Positions 7,191 through 15,842 of a stretch of DNA of 24,325 nt are shown here, piece by piece. The DNA comes from Fibrobacteraceae bacterium (lineage in GTDB: Bacteria; Fibrobacterota; Fibrobacteria; Fibrobacterales; Fibrobacteraceae). Location of the stretch: assembly GCA_023231365.1 (NCBI GenBank), contig JALNVO010000007.1:1-24325 (forward strand). The letters are read 5' to 3'. Under the pieces are notes generated by a model. It saw only the letters and a program-made list of their open reading frames with translations. It was not told the origin of the DNA and did not search any database. A program made the position numbers and the translations under genes. The first letter of the stretch is position 1, and each line of letters opens with the position of its first letter.

Positions 7191-8276
7191 ATGATGAAAA
7201 AAGGAAAAAAGAGGCTTTGGATTATTTTATTAGCAATCAGCTTATTCGCTATTGCAGGCGTGAGCTTTTTGAACCAACCGCGTTTTGGCAAATTGCCGAG
7301 CGGCAAGCGTTTGGAACGCATTCAAAAATCACCAAACTATAAAAACGGAGAATTCCAAAACGAGCTTCCGACAATTAGAATAGTAGGAAACAAAAACTTC
7401 TTCACATCCATGTATGAATTTTTCTTCAAGACCTATCCGAATACCACTCCCGATCCTCAGGCGATTAAAGTAGTGAAAACGGATTTAAAAAAGCTTGACC
7501 CAGATCAAAATCTGCTCGTCTGGTTCGGGCATTCTTCGTATTTACTGCAAGTAAACGGCAAACGTATTCTAGTCGACCCCGTATTCTATAAAGCATCCCC
7601 GGTATCATTAGTGAACAAGGCCTTTCCCGGCTTGGACGTATACAAGCCGAGTGATTTCCCTCAGATAGATTACCTCATTATTTCGCACGATCACTGGGAC
7701 CACTTGGATTATCAAACCGTAACAGAATTAAAAGACAAAGTCGGCAAAGTAATTTGCGGACTTGGCGTGGGAGAAGATTTTGAATACTGGGGTTATGACA
7801 AAAATAAAATCATCGAACTAAACTGGGGTGAAAATGCAGAAATCGGCAACGGTTTCAAAATATTTTGCCTACCCGCCCGCCATTTTTCTGGCCGCGGACT
7901 CCGGCCGAACAAAACAGTTTGGGCTTCTTACCTTATACAAACGCCCACGGACAAAATTTACATCGGCGGTGATTCGGGATACGATCCACATTTCAAGAAA
8001 GTGGGAGAACAGTTTCCTGGAATTTCTCTCGCTGTGCTCGAGAACGGTCAATACAATAAGAATTGGCCACAGATTCACACAATGCCTGAATTCTTGGAAA
8101 TGGAAGCACGCGAACTCGGCGCAAAGGAAATACTCACCGTACACCATTCCAAATACAAGCTCTCCACACATCCGTGGGATGAACCTCTGAAAAATGAGCA
8201 GAAGCTCCGCAGAGATTCTCTAAACGTACTCGCCCCCACAATCGGCAAACCAATTTTGTGGAAAACAGCAAATTAA
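7191..8276 (+). CDS. Membrane-anchored metallo-beta-lactamase-fold hydrolase (NAPE-PLD/UlaG-like)
   Basis: 361-aa metal-dependent hydrolase of the Lactamase_B_2 type. One N-terminal hydrophobic helix (about 9-26) follows a Lys-rich start, so it is probably tethered with the catalytic domain outside the cytoplasm. Metal-binding and family motifs are GHSSYLL (about 113-119), the HxHxDH motif HDHWDH (166-171), RHFSGRG (230-236), GGDSG (259-263) and H296. This set is typical of the branch that includes N-acyl-phosphatidylethanolamine phospholipase D; the substrate here is unknown. I start at ATG 7191 because AAAGGA lies 7 nt before it; ATG 7170 would add seven residues but has no ribosome binding site. 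It stands alone, convergent with the DUF763 gene. Confidence 0.88.
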   Translation: MMKKGKKRLWIILLAISLFAIAGVSFLNQPRFGKLPSGKRLERIQKSPNYKNGEFQNELPTIRIVGNKNFFTSMYEFFFKTYPNTTPDPQAIKVVKTDLKKLDPDQNLLVWFGHSSYLLQVNGKRILVDPVFYKASPVSLVNKAFPGLDVYKPSDFPQIDYLIISHDHWDHLDYQTVTELKDKVGKVICGLGVGEDFEYWGYDKNKIIELNWGENAEIGNGFKIFCLPARHFSGRGLRPNKTVWASYLIQTPTDKIYIGGDSGYDPHFKKVGEQFPGISLAVLENGQYNKNWPQIHTMPEFLEMEARELGAKEILTVHHSKYKLSTHPWDEPLKNEQKLRRDSLNVLAPTIGKPILWKTAN

Positions 8277-8372
8277 ATATAAAGTAGCAATCAAATGCTG
8301 CCACAGAGCCACAAAAAAATGAGCAAGGCCAAACAATGACAGGAACGATTGCTCGCTAAAACGAAAGCTCGG

Positions 8373-8386
8373 GCATACTTGTATGC
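8373..8386. repeat. 14-bp perfect palindrome
   Basis: GCATACTTGTATGC, in the 153-bp gap between the convergent hydrolase and DUF763 genes. Its 12-base core recurs as CATACAAGTATG, the same sequence on the other strand, at 19603-19614. There is no T-tract, so it is not an intrinsic terminator. It may be part of a small dispersed element. Confidence 0.35.
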
Positions 8387-8429
8387 ACATAGCCGACTTG
8401 CACCAACAAGCGCTCCATTACAAAAGGAA

Positions 8430-9689
8430 CTACATTCCTACAATACGTCCGCCCCATTCCTTGGAATGTTTCCGTTCGTGAGCTATCGTTTTATCAAAAT
8501 CCGCAAGCGGAAAACAGTTATTTTCTATGATCGTCTGCGTTTCATAAAGCCGCTTCAAACAGTCCATTTTATCTCTGCATCCTAACTTCGCCTTTTCAAT
8601 GGAATCGCTCAACACGCGGATAGATTCGTCATAAATGCGGCACGGAACAGGGAACGGATGACCATCCTTTCCTCCATGCGCAAAAGAAAATCGGGCGGGA
8701 TCGCTAAAACGGGACGGTGTCCCATTGATAACTTCACTCACCAACGTCAAAGATTGCAAAGTGCGGGGCCCGAGTCCCGGCGTAAGAAGCAGACTCTCAA
8801 AATTCTTCGGATTCGACTCATAAGCCGCGGCTAGAACACCGCCCAACCGTTTTAAGTCGACATTCTCTGCCCGCACGTCATGATGCGCGGGCATCGTACA
8901 ATTCCTACCAGTTTCGACAATTATTCTATCTGAAGCCGAATTGAACAAATCATATTGCGCAGGCACGATTATAGAGCGGGACGGTTTTACAATCTGCGAA
9001 ATTTCGCGCAACACACGATCTGGATTCTCATGGGAAAATTCCAAAATGGAATTTCGCGTATCGAGAGCCTTGGCAGAAGTCAAATTCAAAATTTCGCCGC
9101 AATTTTCACCAACAACAGCCGTATGTGGTTCTTCTACAAAGGATCGCAAGTTCGAAGAGCACCAATGATAACGCCTCGCCGCCTTAACCCCGACGTTCAT
9201 TCCCTGCTGAACTACAGCCCAATCCCCCTCATCTGTGACAATAAAATTATGCTGGTAAAGCTGGAAACCGTCCTGTACCGCAGTATTATCCACTTTCGCG
9301 CAAAGCTTGCTTGAGCGCACAAGAGAATCTCCATCGAGCCCCGTCCTATATGCCAAATCCAGAAGTTCTGTAGGCGTTTCACGAGAATACTTGCCACGTC
9401 CTCCACAGACAAAGATGCCTAGATCCTTTTCCCGCGAATGAAGCCCGCGCTTTAAGGCGTACATCACGCTCGTCGTAATTCCCGACGAATGCCAATCCAT
9501 TCCAAGTACAGCGCCGAAAGACTGAAACCACAACGGATCGCTCAAACGCACGAGGACTTCCCGCTTTCCGTAATTTTCAATAACGGATTCCACAATGAGC
9601 GCACCAAGCGACATCATCCTATCCGCAAGCCATCGGGGAACCGTCCCTGTATGAAGCGGCAAATCAGCAATACCAGTCCGCTTAGGCAT
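8430..9689 (-). CDS. DUF763 domain-containing protein
   Basis: 419-aa cytoplasmic protein that I recognise as DUF763 (PF05559), a family of bacteria and archaea with no function known to me. The family opening is present (RTGIADLPLHTGTVPRWL), as is the conserved GMDWHSSGITT (about 63-73). A helix-hairpin-helix-like piece, LTPGLGPRTLQSL (302-314), hints at nucleic acid binding. Residues 335-349 (SFAHGGKDGHPFPVP) are another conserved-looking patch. No signal peptide or membrane helix is seen. It starts 26 nt after the tautomerase stop on the same strand, probably in one transcript, with AAGG about 12 nt before the ATG. The function remains unassigned. Confidence 0.85.
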   Translation of the reverse strand: MPKRTGIADLPLHTGTVPRWLADRMMSLGALIVESVIENYGKREVLVRLSDPLWFQSFGAVLGMDWHSSGITTSVMYALKRGLHSREKDLGIFVCGGRGKYSRETPTELLDLAYRTGLDGDSLVRSSKLCAKVDNTAVQDGFQLYQHNFIVTDEGDWAVVQQGMNVGVKAARRYHWCSSNLRSFVEEPHTAVVGENCGEILNLTSAKALDTRNSILEFSHENPDRVLREISQIVKPSRSIIVPAQYDLFNSASDRIIVETGRNCTMPAHHDVRAENVDLKRLGGVLAAAYESNPKNFESLLLTPGLGPRTLQSLTLVSEVINGTPSRFSDPARFSFAHGGKDGHPFPVPCRIYDESIRVLSDSIEKAKLGCRDKMDCLKRLYETQTIIENNCFPLADFDKTIAHERKHSKEWGGRIVGM

Positions 9690-9715
9690 AAATTCGCCCG
9701 CCTTAAGTCCGTAGC

Positions 9716-9940
9716 TTAAAGAACATCCCCTTTGCTCACAAAAAGTTTCTTATTCCCACCTTCCCTGTAAGCTAAAACTTTTGCCCCCCACTCTGCTTGA
9801 GGAACATCCTCCACAGATACGGACAGCGTTTCTTTCGAGATGCCGAGAGATTTCACAAGAGCTTCCGTTACGCTTTGTGCGGCCTTAGCCTTGAGCGCAT
9901 CGTCACGCCCCGGATACATTTGAATTGTTACGTGTGGCAT
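9716..9940 (-). CDS. Small tautomerase family protein (4-oxalocrotonate tautomerase-like)
   Basis: 74-aa protein of the tautomerase superfamily. These proteins form oligomers in which the amino-terminal proline, exposed after Met removal, acts as catalytic base. I chose ATG 9940 because it gives MPHVTIQMYPG with Pro at position 2; an upstream TTG at 9988 would bury that proline. The helix AKAAQSVTEALVKSLG (about 18-33) and the motif VSVEDVPQAEWG (about 41-52) fit the beta-alpha-beta unit. At 74 aa it is slightly longer than the roughly 60-aa family minimum. The substrate is unknown. It lies directly upstream of the DUF763 gene. Confidence 0.8.
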   Translation of the reverse strand: MPHVTIQMYPGRDDALKAKAAQSVTEALVKSLGISKETLSVSVEDVPQAEWGAKVLAYREGGNKKLFVSKGDVL

Positions 9941-10190
9941 AGACCCAAATATATCATTAAAAGCACATTCTAAGGATGTAAAAAGCAAAGCTTTCTCGGA
10001 ATAGAATCAGTTTCAAATATATTTCTCCAAAAATCGGCGCACTCTGGGAAACAACGGCTACACAACAGATTAACTTCAAAACATCGCCAGAATAAAGTTC
10101 ACCTCGCTTTTTCGATAAAAATACTAACGGCCCTATTCTTTTCCTTTTTTTTGAAGTATTTTTTCCATAAAGGATGCTGAGGTTTGGACT

Positions 10191-10544
10191 ATGAGTCTAG
10201 AAAAATTTGATCCATTAAAAAAAGCAGGGGCCGACATCAGCGGTTCTCTAGCCCGCTTCTGTCAAAACGAAGAGATGTATCTCAAATTTCTTAAGATGTT
10301 TTCCGCAAATGAAGAAATGCCTCTTCTGCAAATAGCCCTTAAAGAAGAAAATTTGCAAGACATCATCACATACGCACACACATTGAAAGGCGTATCCGGC
10401 AATTTAGGCCTTACTCCGCTGTTCGAACTCTATTCTTCGATAGTCAATAGCGGGCGTGCAAACGATCTTACAAAAATCAAAGAGATCGAACCGCAATTAA
10501 CTGCTCGTTACAAAGAGTTTGACAAGATTCTCAAACAACTATGA
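10191..10544 (+). CDS. HPT (histidine phosphotransfer) domain protein
   Basis: 117-aa protein consisting of a single HPT domain, which relays phosphoryl groups between receiver domains. The phospho-accepting histidine is H63 in AHTLKGVSGNLGL, the family signature. The rest is helical, with FCQNEEMYLKFLKMF (about 23-37) as the first bundle helix. GAGG lies 8 nt before the ATG. Its last bases overlap the start of the REC-HD-GYP gene (ATGA at 10541-10544), so the two are translationally coupled and probably work together. No histidine kinase is encoded nearby, so the phosphate donor must be elsewhere. Confidence 0.9.
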   Translation: MSLEKFDPLKKAGADISGSLARFCQNEEMYLKFLKMFSANEEMPLLQIALKEENLQDIITYAHTLKGVSGNLGLTPLFELYSSIVNSGRANDLTKIKEIEPQLTARYKEFDKILKQL

Positions 10545-11593
10545 AACGCAACCTTATTTTAATTGCAGACGACCAAGAAATTAACCGAGCAATTCTTCGG
10601 CAAATTTTCGAGTCGCAATATGAAATACTCGAAGCCAAAGATGGAGAAGAGGCTTGGAACGCAATTAAAAAGGAAAACGAACGCATTGCTATAGTTCTTT
10701 TGGACGAAGTAATGCCCAAACGGCTAGGCTCCGAAATTCTTGCTGATTTTTTTGCAATGGATTTTGCCAAATACATTCCGATTATTCTCATTACGGCATT
10801 CGATTCTACAGAAATTGAGCTCAAGGGATTTGAATCCGGCGTATCGGACGTCATCAAGAAACCTTTTGAGCCACAGGTTGTATTCCAGCGCGTCCTAAAC
10901 GTCATCGAGCTCTATACTTATAAAAACAATCTAGAAGAAGAAATTGAACGAAAAACGTACAAACTTCGCGAAACCAACGAAAACATCATTGATGCGCTAA
11001 GCACTGTCGTTGAATTCCGCAACCTCGAAAGCGGCAACCACATTCACCGAATCAAATCGTTTACCAAAGTAATGCTTTTGCGTTATTTGGAACGGCATCC
11101 GGACATCTATATTTCTTCCGAACAAGTAGAAAAAATTTGCAATGCCGCAATGATGCACGATCTTGGCAAAATTGCCATTCCCGATGCCATTTTATTAAAG
11201 CCCGGGCGTCTGACAGAAAAAGAATTTGACATCATTAAAACGCATTGCAACAAAGGTTGTGAAATTTTAGACAAAGTTTCTTTCTTGGATGATAAAGAAC
11301 TTTATGATTATTGCCACGATATTTGCAAATGGCATCATGAACGTTTCGACGGGAAAGGGTATCCTGACGGGCTCATCGGGAATGCTATCCCTCTTTGGGC
11401 TCAAATCGTATCCATCGTCGATGTGTACGATGCCTTGGTTTCTGAGCGCTGTTATAAAAAAGCATTGCCTCCAGAAGAGGCCATCAAAATGATTACAGAA
11501 GGACAATGCGGAACATTTTCGCCAGAACTGTTATCCGTAATGCTTAAAGCACAGGGTTTGTTAAACCAGACAAGACTAGCTCTTTCTAAATAA
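10541..11593 (+). CDS. Response regulator with REC and HD-GYP domains (probable cyclic-di-GMP phosphodiesterase)
   Basis: 350-aa two-domain regulator. The receiver domain (about 4-125) has the acidic pair D10/D11, phospho-acceptor D55 in LLDEVMP, T84 and the KKPF motif (K106/K107). A helical linker (about 125-150) leads to an HD-GYP domain (about 150-345) with H206-D207 in MMHDLGK, H235, and HHERFDGKGYPDG (265-277), which carries the GYP signature. HD-GYP domains typically hydrolyse cyclic-di-GMP, so phosphorylation via the coupled HPT protein could tune c-di-GMP and surface behaviour. All main metal-site motifs seem intact. It converges with the aldehyde dehydrogenase gene, with 36 bp between stops and no clear terminator. 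Confidence 0.93.
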   Translation: MKRNLILIADDQEINRAILRQIFESQYEILEAKDGEEAWNAIKKENERIAIVLLDEVMPKRLGSEILADFFAMDFAKYIPIILITAFDSTEIELKGFESGVSDVIKKPFEPQVVFQRVLNVIELYTYKNNLEEEIERKTYKLRETNENIIDALSTVVEFRNLESGNHIHRIKSFTKVMLLRYLERHPDIYISSEQVEKICNAAMMHDLGKIAIPDAILLKPGRLTEKEFDIIKTHCNKGCEILDKVSFLDDKELYDYCHDICKWHHERFDGKGYPDGLIGNAIPLWAQIVSIVDVYDALVSERCYKKALPPEEAIKMITEGQCGTFSPELLSVMLKAQGLLNQTRLALSK

Positions 11594-11629
11594 ATCAGAT
11601 GGCTAAGCTTTCTTCCCGTTTACCGCCCT

Positions 11630-12988
11630 TTAACGCAAAAAGAATTTCAATAATTTATAGTGCCATTCTGAAAACGGCGGATATCGGAATTTAAAATCAC
11701 ACCAAATGCCGCGATCAAGCACACTTTCATAGTGCGAGAAGGCGCGAAAACCCGCTTCGCCATGATAGTTGCCCATACCGCTATCGCCAACCCCGCCAAA
11801 TGGAATGTCCGACGAAGCAATATGCATCAATGTATCATTAATCGTCGCTCCGCCAAAATGAAGCTCGCGAAAAATGCGTTTTTCAAGTTCCTCATCCCTA
11901 CCAAAAAGATAGAGCGCAAGCGGGCGCGGAAGCGTCTTGAGCTTCGCAATCATTTCAGCTTCCGTCTTATAAGCGAGAATCGGCAAAACGGGACCAAAAA
12001 TTTCTTCTTGCATAACAGGAGATTCAAAAGAAACATTTGCAAGTACAGTCGGAGCGAGCTTGTTTCCAATGGCATTTCCACCGCACAGAATTTTTTCTCC
12101 CTGGACGAGATTTTGCAGCCTAGAAAGATGTTGCGCATCAATTATTTTCGGGAAATCCTTTGTTTTAGCTCCATCTGGCGCATAGGCTTTGAATTCTTCT
12201 ACTAAAAGAGCTTCTAGTTCGCTCTTGATAGAAAGGTCCGCATACACATAATCCGGAGCAACGCATGTCTGGCCGGCATTGATGAGTTTTCCAAATGCAA
12301 TGCGTTTTGCCGCAAGAGCTAAATTAGCTGTGCGGCTGACAATGCATGGGCTTTTTCCTCCGAGTTCAAGCACTACGGGTATCAAATGATGGGACGCCAT
12401 TTCCATCACGTGCTTTCCTATTTTGGGGCTACCCGTAAAGAAAATCATATTGAAGGGATCTTCCAACAAATTATCTGCTACATCATGATCTCCGATTTCA
12501 ACCTGCAAAAGTCCTTCGGGAAGGGCTTCTTTTGAAAGCTTTACAAGCACCTCCGCTACACTTTTCGACTTAAGCGAAGGCTTTAAAACAACCGCATTGC
12601 CTGCAGCAATTGCCGAAATCAATGGTTCTACAGCGAGCAAGAACGGATAATTCCAAGGCGAAAAAATGAGACACACCCCATAAGGCCTCGGAAGCACATA
12701 GCTCTTAGCAGGGAAAAGCGATGTGGGTGTTTTTGCCTTTTGTTTTTTCATCCATTTAGGAAATTTTTTACTTACAAAAGAAAGCTCAGAAAGAGCAATC
12801 CCCACTTCCGTCATATATGCTTCAAAAGCTGATTTGTCCAAATCCTTTTCCAGAGATTCAGCAATAAGCGATTCATTCTTTAAAATCCAATTTTTCAAAG
12901 ATTCAAGCGCTTTTTTGCGGAAAAATAGATCCAGTGTTTTCCCCGATTCAAAAAAAGCTTTTGCGGACAAAAATGAATTTGTATGCAT
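11630..12988 (-). CDS. Aldehyde dehydrogenase, class 3-like
   Basis: 452-aa NAD(P)-dependent aldehyde dehydrogenase oxidising an aldehyde to the acid. The compact length and the motif FSPWNYPFLL (109-118) point to the ALDH3-like branch. Also visible are FTGSP (184-188), the general base E208 in LELGGKSP and the catalytic nucleophile C242 in NAGQTCVAPDY. EEIFGPVLP follows in the C-terminal half. The C-terminus ends with a hydrophobic/basic stretch (KLLKFFLR), possibly a membrane contact as in some long-chain aldehyde dehydrogenases; that is inference. The ATG is 2 nt after the stop of the exported-protein gene upstream, with AAAAGG about 6 nt before it, so the two form an operon. The substrate is unknown. 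Confidence 0.92.
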   Translation of the reverse strand: MHTNSFLSAKAFFESGKTLDLFFRKKALESLKNWILKNESLIAESLEKDLDKSAFEAYMTEVGIALSELSFVSKKFPKWMKKQKAKTPTSLFPAKSYVLPRPYGVCLIFSPWNYPFLLAVEPLISAIAAGNAVVLKPSLKSKSVAEVLVKLSKEALPEGLLQVEIGDHDVADNLLEDPFNMIFFTGSPKIGKHVMEMASHHLIPVVLELGGKSPCIVSRTANLALAAKRIAFGKLINAGQTCVAPDYVYADLSIKSELEALLVEEFKAYAPDGAKTKDFPKIIDAQHLSRLQNLVQGEKILCGGNAIGNKLAPTVLANVSFESPVMQEEIFGPVLPILAYKTEAEMIAKLKTLPRPLALYLFGRDEELEKRIFRELHFGGATINDTLMHIASSDIPFGGVGDSGMGNYHGEAGFRAFSHYESVLDRGIWCDFKFRYPPFSEWHYKLLKFFLR

Positions 12989-12990
12989 AA

Positions 12991-13815
12991 TTACCTTTTG
13001 ACTGTCATAACAAACAAGCCATTGCTGTTGGAACTCATTTCCACTTCATTGCCATCGCTTGTCCTAACATAAAAAATACGGACCATTTTATTTTCATCTC
13101 TGGAAGAAATTATCGCTTCAATAGCCCGATCATCAATCAAAGCACCCTTTATCCATGCGGGGTCGTACCAATGCCAGACCTGCCAATTAAAAAGTCCGCG
13201 AATAGAAGCCACAAAGGCGCGAACCATCAGTGAATATTCGTAGGCATAAAAATCTTTCCGCGTCCGTATTTCATTTTCCTTTTCCTGCCTGGAAAGCTTA
13301 TCAAAATCCGGGATCAAAGCGATTCCCTGTTTATCGGGCTTGGAATAAGAAAACCGGATTTCATGTTCACTCACAAGCACCTTTAATGCCGAATCATCCA
13401 GATGAATGAATTTTCCAGGTCCCACTTCGGCATAATCCCTGAACACTCTCTCCTTCTCAAGCTTTTTCGAGATTTTGAGAGGGACCGGTTTTGTAGAAAA
13501 ACTCGGGAGATCCAATATAGAGAGAATTTCACCGCTATTCTTTTTAGAGAGCACGGCGAGTTTCGGATTTTCACCCGGATTTTTCAAAAGCCATACGTTC
13601 AACGGCTTCACTGTTCTCTGGAGGACTTTCGCAAGCTCGACATCTTTAACACCAGCACTATCCCACTCCATCCAAGTTCCCGTTTTACCCACAGAATCCA
13701 ATTTAGCGAAAAGCATCTCCGAAGAAAACGGATTTGGAGAACGGAAAATAACAGGTTCCGAAGCCAAAACGAGCGACGAGAAAAACAAAAAGAATAGAAT
13801 ACTGTATTTGCGCAT
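12991..13815 (-). CDS. Exported protein of unknown function
   Basis: 274 aa; I do not recognise the family. MRKYSILFFLFFSSLVLASE is a clear signal peptide, so the protein is exported. The mature part is mixed alpha/beta with a basic middle (KKLEKERVF), a region rich in aromatic residues (YAYEYSLMV, then WQVWHWYDPAW at about 215-232) and a short acidic/basic C-terminal segment. No catalytic motif stands out. I start at ATG 13815 because it yields the signal peptide; a longer frame to 13941 adds 42 Cys/Arg-rich residues antisense to ligA. The gene diverges from ligA with 32 bp between start codons. No Shine-Dalgarno is visible. The aldehyde dehydrogenase gene follows 2 nt downstream. Confidence 0.75.
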   Translation of the reverse strand: MRKYSILFFLFFSSLVLASEPVIFRSPNPFSSEMLFAKLDSVGKTGTWMEWDSAGVKDVELAKVLQRTVKPLNVWLLKNPGENPKLAVLSKKNSGEILSILDLPSFSTKPVPLKISKKLEKERVFRDYAEVGPGKFIHLDDSALKVLVSEHEIRFSYSKPDKQGIALIPDFDKLSRQEKENEIRTRKDFYAYEYSLMVRAFVASIRGLFNWQVWHWYDPAWIKGALIDDRAIEAIISSRDENKMVRIFYVRTSDGNEVEMSSNSNGLFVMTVKR

Positions 13816-13847
13816 AAGTTTTTTTAAAACTAATCTATTTTTACGAT

Positions 13848-15842
13848 ATGGACAACGACGCACAAGACATTGCACGCTACAAAGAACTCGAAAAGCAACT
13901 AAAAGAAGCGAGCGACGCTTATTACAAAAGCGGCATTTCACCGATGAGCGACGAAGACTTCGACTTCGGCATCAAGGAATTGGAATCTCTCGAAACGGCC
14001 CACCCCGAATGGCACGACAAGAGTTCGCTCACCAAGCAAGTCGGCAGCGATCTCTCCAACGACTTTCCGAAAGTAGCGCACCGGATCCCGATGCTTTCCA
14101 TTTCCAATGCCTACAGCAAGGAAGAGGTCGCCGATTTCATCCATCAAGCGGAATCCATTGTGCCAAATGCAAAAGAATGGGTTTGCGAGCGCAAAATTGA
14201 CGGAGTCAGTCTTTCCCTCTCTTACAAAAACGGAATTCTCGTGCGGGCAGCAACACGCGGCGATGGAACTGTAGGTGATGAAGTGACCCTCAATGCAAAG
14301 ACGATCCCCGACATTCCCCAAAAGCTCTACGGAGCCCCCGCCGGAGATTTGGAAGTGCGCGGAGAAGTGTACATGGAATTCAAACCCTTTGAGCTATTGA
14401 ACGATGAATTTGAACGCAAAGGGCTCAAAGGATTTCAAAACCCGCGGAATACCGTCGCCGGCAGCCTTAAACTCAAAGACCCCAAAGAATGTGCCAAACG
14501 CCCGCTCCGTTTTTTAGCCTACCATATACCTGAAGACATCAATACAAAGACACATGCAGACAACTTAAGATCGCTAGAGCTTTTTGGTTTCCATACAAAT
14601 CAATTCTGGATGGCCAAAAATATTGACGGCATAATGAAAATTTCAGATGAAATCCTCGCCGGAAGAGATTCTCTCGCCTACCCTATTGATGGAATGGTCA
14701 TTAAACAAAACAGCCTTTCTCTCCAGCAAGAATTGGGAACGACGGCAAAAAGTCCACGCTGGGCTATTGCCTATAAATTCAAAGCAGAAAGGGCATACAC
14801 ACCGGTGCTTTCTATCGATTTCCAAGTCGGACGCACAGGCCGTATTACACCAGTCGCAAACCTTTCCCCAGTACATCTTGCCGGTACGACAGTCAAAAGA
14901 GCGACTCTCCACAATTTTGATGAAATTAACCGTTTAGGACTCCGCGTAGGCGATACGGTTGGTGTCGAAAAAGGCGGAGAGATCATCCCCAAAATTATCG
15001 AAGTCGATCTCAGCAAGCGTCCGGAAGGGACGCACCCGATCGTTCCCCCGATGACTTGCCCCGAATGTGGAATGCCTCTTTCAAAAAAAGAAGGTTTTGT
15101 CGACCTCCGCTGCGAAAATTTGCATTGCAAAGCGATGGTTCAAAGCCTCTTTGAACATTTTGTGTCCCGCGAAGCGATGAATATTGAAAACCTGGGACCG
15201 AGCTTGATTGCTCAACTCTTAGAAACGCAAAAAATAAGCAAGCTCTCGGACATCTATTCGCTAAAAAAAGACGATCTCGCGAATTTAGATCGCATGGCAG
15301 AAAAGAGTGCACAAAACGTCATCAACGGTATCGAAAAAAGCAAGGCTCTCAGCCTTGAGAACTTTCTTTTTGCCCTCGGCATCCGGTTTGTCGGAAGGAC
15401 GAATGCGCGGAACTTGGCGCGCTATTTCCAAAGCCTCGATAAAATAATGGCTGCGGACAAAGATGCTCTCCTTGCCGTGCCCGATGTCGGCGAACGCATT
15501 GCACAAAGCGTCTATGACTTTTTCCGCTCCGAAACGGAAAAGAACGAAGTAGAAGCACTCATAAATGCAGGCCTCCCCACCACATTCAAGGGCCAAGTAA
15601 AAAATCATTTATTGGGTCAAACTGCAGTACTCACGGGAACACTCCCCAAACTCGACCGCAACGCAGCACGCAAGCTCATTGAAGACAATGGAGGAAAAGT
15701 TTCCGGCTCCGTAAGCAAAAAGACGAGCTGGATTCTCGCTGGGAGTGATGCCGGGAGCAAGCTCACTAAAGCACAAGAATTGGGCATACCTATTCATGAT
15801 GAAACTTGGCTCTTGAATGAAATTGCTAACTTGGAACTATGA
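13848..15842 (+). CDS. ligA: NAD-dependent DNA ligase
   Basis: 664-aa ligase sealing nicks with NAD as adenylate donor in replication and repair; a typical full-length bacterial LigA. Domains in order: Ia (about 1-70), adenylation domain with catalytic lysine K116 in ERKIDG, OB fold (about 320-400), four-cysteine zinc finger (C404, C407, C422, C427), helix-hairpin-helix region (about 430-580) and BRCT (about 590-664, from VLTGTLPKLDRNAARK to WLLNEI). AYPIDGMVIK (277-286) is another nucleotidyltransferase motif. No Shine-Dalgarno precedes the ATG. The stop overlaps the next gene's ATG (15839-15842), coupling it to the M3 peptidase. Confidence 0.97.
   Translation: MDNDAQDIARYKELEKQLKEASDAYYKSGISPMSDEDFDFGIKELESLETAHPEWHDKSSLTKQVGSDLSNDFPKVAHRIPMLSISNAYSKEEVADFIHQAESIVPNAKEWVCERKIDGVSLSLSYKNGILVRAATRGDGTVGDEVTLNAKTIPDIPQKLYGAPAGDLEVRGEVYMEFKPFELLNDEFERKGLKGFQNPRNTVAGSLKLKDPKECAKRPLRFLAYHIPEDINTKTHADNLRSLELFGFHTNQFWMAKNIDGIMKISDEILAGRDSLAYPIDGMVIKQNSLSLQQELGTTAKSPRWAIAYKFKAERAYTPVLSIDFQVGRTGRITPVANLSPVHLAGTTVKRATLHNFDEINRLGLRVGDTVGVEKGGEIIPKIIEVDLSKRPEGTHPIVPPMTCPECGMPLSKKEGFVDLRCENLHCKAMVQSLFEHFVSREAMNIENLGPSLIAQLLETQKISKLSDIYSLKKDDLANLDRMAEKSAQNVINGIEKSKALSLENFLFALGIRFVGRTNARNLARYFQSLDKIMAADKDALLAVPDVGERIAQSVYDFFRSETEKNEVEALINAGLPTTFKGQVKNHLLGQTAVLTGTLPKLDRNAARKLIEDNGGKVSGSVSKKTSWILAGSDAGSKLTKAQELGIPIHDETWLLNEIANLEL

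Noticed and set aside
9941..9988. Longer start (TTG 9988) for the tautomerase
   Set aside because: It would place the catalytic Pro-2 at an internal position; ATG 9940 gives M-P as the family requires.
13816..13941. 42-residue N-terminal extension of the exported protein
   Set aside because: It is Cys/Arg-rich, lies antisense to the start of ligA and would bury the clear signal peptide that begins at ATG 13815.
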